A stretch of DNA of 64,000 nt from NCBI GenBank assembly GCA_964057225.1, contig OZ059896.1, positions 22,626,501 through 22,690,500 of the forward strand. Direction: 5' to 3'. Within the stretch, counting starts at the first letter, position 1. Every line of letters starts with the position of its first letter. The position numbers and the translations under genes are program-made. The notes beneath the pieces are model-generated. The model made no database searches. It was not told the DNA's origin and saw only the letters and a list, made by a program, of their open reading frames with translations. Source of the stretch: Auanema rhodensis. Lineage: Eukaryota; Nematoda; Chromadorea; Rhabditida; Rhabditidae. Below, one piece after another: positions 62,049 to 64,000 of the stretch.

Positions 62049-64000
62049 TATCAACTGATATAAGTTCACACTTATATCCTCGATTTTCACCCTGAAGAAT
62101 TAATTTTTTCGTTGAATAACATTGTCCATCGTCTTTGCCTTGAAAAAAGGAATCTAAAAACATCTACTTTTTGCTAAATTATTTTGAAATTTTTCGAAAA
62201 AATTTTTGTCAAAATGTTTTTGGAAGTAATGTTGAGTGTACATGGAAACTCAACATACACTAATGCATCATTTTTCAAACGATCATAACTAATTTTTGTG
62301 TTAAGCGTTTCTCAATGTAGTATAGTGCATTCGATGCGGATTTTTAAGCTGCGTCGATCTGTGTTATCAGATTTGCGCTAGCTTAAAAATGCACCGAGAT
62401 ATCAACTGATATAAGTTCACACTTATATCCTCGATTTTCACCCTGAAGAATTAATTTTTTCGTTGAATAACATTGTCCATCGTCTTTGCCTTAAAAAAAG
62501 GAATCTAAAAACATCTACTTTTTGCTAAATTATTCTGAAATTTTTCGAAAAAATTTTTGTCAAAATGTTTTTGGAAGCAATGTTGAGTGTACATGGAAAC
62601 TCAACATACACTAATGCATCATTTTTCAAACGATCATAACTAATTTCTGTATTAAGCGTTTCTCAATGTAGTATAGTGCATTCGATGCGGATTTTTAAGC
62701 TGCGTCGATCTGTGTTATCAGATTTGCGCTAGTTTAAAAATGCACCGAGATATCAACTGATAAAAGTTCACACTTATATCCTCGATTTTCACCCTGAAGA
62801 ATTGATTTTTTCGTTGAATAACATTGTCCATCGTTTTTGCCTTGAAAAAAGAAATCTAAAAACATCTACTTTTTGCTAAGTTATTTTGAAATTTTTCGAA
62901 AAAATTTTTGTCAAAATGTTTTTGGAAGCAATGTTGAGTGTACATGGAAACTAAACATACACTAATGCATCATTTTTCAAACGATCATAACTAATTTTTG
63001 TATTAAGCGTTTCTCAATGTAGTATAGTGCATTCGATGCGGATTTTTAAGCTGCGTCGATCTGTGTTATCAGATTTGCGCTAGTTTAAAAATGCACCGAG
63101 ATATCAACTGATATAAGTTCACACTTATATCCTCGATTTTCACCCTGAAGAATTGATTTTTTCGTTGAATAACATTGTCCATCGTCTTTGCCTTAAAAAA
63201 AGGAATCTAAAAACATCTACTTTTTGCTAAATTATTCTGAAATTTTTCGAAAAAATTTTTGTCAAAATGTTTTTGGAAGCAATGTTGAGTGTACATGGAA
63301 ACTCAACATACACTAATGCATCATTTTTCAAACGATCATAACTAACTTCTGTATTAAGCGTTTCTCAATGTAGTATAGTGCATTCGATGCGGATTTTTAA
63401 GCTGCGTCGATCTGTGTTATCAGATTTGCGCTAGCTTAAAAATGCACCGAGATATCAACTGATATAAGTTCACACTTATAGCCTCGATTTTCAACCTGAA
63501 GAATTAATTTTTTCGTTGAATAACATTGTCCATCGTCTTTGCTTTGAAAAAAGGAATCTAAAAACATCTACTTTTTGCTAAATTATTTTGAAATTTTTCG
63601 AAAAAATTTTTGTCAAAATGTTTTTGGAAGCAATGTTGAGTGTACATGGAAACTCAACATACACTAATGCATCATTTTTCAAACGATCATAACTAATTTC
63701 TGTATCAAGCGTTTCTCAATGTAGTATAGTGCATTCGATGCGGATTTTTAAGCTGCGTCGATCTGTGTTATCAGGTTTGCGCTAGCTTAAAAATGCACCG
63801 AGATATCAACTGATATAAGTTCACACTTATATCCTCGATTTTCACCCTGAAGAATTAATTTTTTCGTTGAATAACATTGTCCATCGTCTTTGCCTTGAAA
63901 AAAGGAATCTAAAAACATCTACTTTTTGCTAAATTATTTTGAAATTTTTCGAAAAAATTTTTGTCAAAATGTTTTTGGAAGTAATGTTGAGTGTACATGG
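62049..64000. repeat. Mosaic right end (k177-k182), array continues
   Basis: Units: 62049 A (A to G near 252), 62400 C-like with T29, C248 and T334, 62751 E (T to A near 13 and C203 to A), 63102 E/G hybrid (G54 with A94, C136, C245), 63453 B with the marks of 61698 plus a T to C near 254, and 63804 A, cut after 197 bp by the window end. The hybrid, B and A at 63102-64000 repeat the G-B-A order of 61347-62399 at a five-unit spacing. Confidence 0.85.

Larger units (their letters stand above)
1..64000. repeat. Tandem satellite DNA array, 351 bp monomer, about 182.6 copies
   Basis: The same 351 bp unit recurs without interruption. Unit starts fall at 1, 352, 703, 1054 and so on to 63804. The running offset is explained exactly by the indels I found: +1 in k46, -70 in k50, -1 in k52, six -1 in a B subtype and three -1 in a D subtype (net -79). 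All copies have the same orientation and neither array edge is in the window. Composition is about 31% GC with many A and T runs. Such arrays are typical of eukaryotic centromeric or pericentromeric heterochromatin; that placement is inference. Because 351 is 117 codons, reading frame is kept from copy to copy and the consensus has stops in all six frames, so the array is non-coding. No stretch is left over for any other feature. Confidence 0.98.

Noticed and set aside
1-64000. CRISPR array or other prokaryotic repeat system
   Set aside because: Units are 351 bp and contiguous with no unique spacers, and no cas or other gene is present. The period and homogeneity are those of eukaryotic satellite DNA.
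1-64000. rDNA intergenic spacer or other spacer repeats of a gene family
   Set aside because: No rRNA, tRNA, histone or other gene sequence interrupts the units anywhere in 64 kb.
1-64000. Terminal repeats or body of a transposable element
   Set aside because: The short dyads recur inside every monomer at fixed positions. There are no target-site duplications, transposase or reverse-transcriptase frames, or long terminal repeats.
1-64000. Assigning the array to a named insect satellite family or species
   Set aside because: Length and AT content fit several beetle and other insect satellites, but I do not recognise the sequence with enough certainty to name one.

Overview
The whole window is one tandem satellite-DNA array. 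It is built of a 351 bp AT-rich monomer (109 G+C in 351 bases, about 31% GC, counted on the first copy) repeated head to tail, always in the same orientation, from the first base to the last. I count 183 units: 182 whole or internally deleted and a last one cut off by the window edge at 63804-64000. There is no gene, RNA gene, transposon, inverted segment, non-satellite spacer or array boundary. This organisation means a eukaryotic chromosome, most likely centromeric or pericentromeric heterochromatin. Monomer length (about two nucleosomes) and composition resemble satellites known from insects such as beetles, but the species cannot be read from the sequence and I do not claim a named satellite family. 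|| Numbering used throughout: monomer position 1 is window base 1 (an arbitrary phase) and units are called k0 to k182. Copies are about 95-100% identical by eye. Diagnostic sites define classes. A: T29, G94, G101/G102, T179, T248. B: G29, T91, C179, usually C248. C: G29, A94, C136, C179, T248. D: A31, A94, A101/A102 (an 11-A run), C136, T147, C153, C179, T188, often G255, G271, T334. E: G54, T85, A102, G130, C179, often T334. F: A-like but A65 and C179. G: A31, A94, C136, usually A138, C179, C248. || Layout. 1-10530: mixed A/B/C units with a seven-unit duplication. 10531-16146: five- and six-unit higher-order repeats (HORs) of F, D, E, B and A. 16147-23096: A/B/C mixture with the one large deletion (70 bp) and a distant copy of the 4213-5616 block. 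23097-32222: A-A-F-D-E-B and D-E-B-X-Y arrays (X and Y are A-derived units with private marks). 32223-46256: repeats of the plan A-A-(F)n-D or E-B-B. 46257-52574: three copies of A-F-D-E-E. 52575-58538: F-D-D-E-E. 58539-62048: two copies of G-G-B-G-B. 62049-64000: mosaic units. A five-unit, 1755 bp HOR appears independently with different class composition in several segments. || Inside each monomer are four dyad elements: a 9 bp stem with a 4 nt loop (9-30), a 12 bp palindrome (142-153), a 9 bp stem with a 10 nt loop (181-208) and a nested stem with an 11 bp outer arm (292-342). Class-defining substitutions break particular dyads in particular classes, so HORs alternate dyad-complete and dyad-impaired units. 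Together with the lack of a CENP-B box, this is the most interesting structural signal. Hybrid monomers, long-range block copies and small slippage indels show ongoing unequal exchange and conversion.
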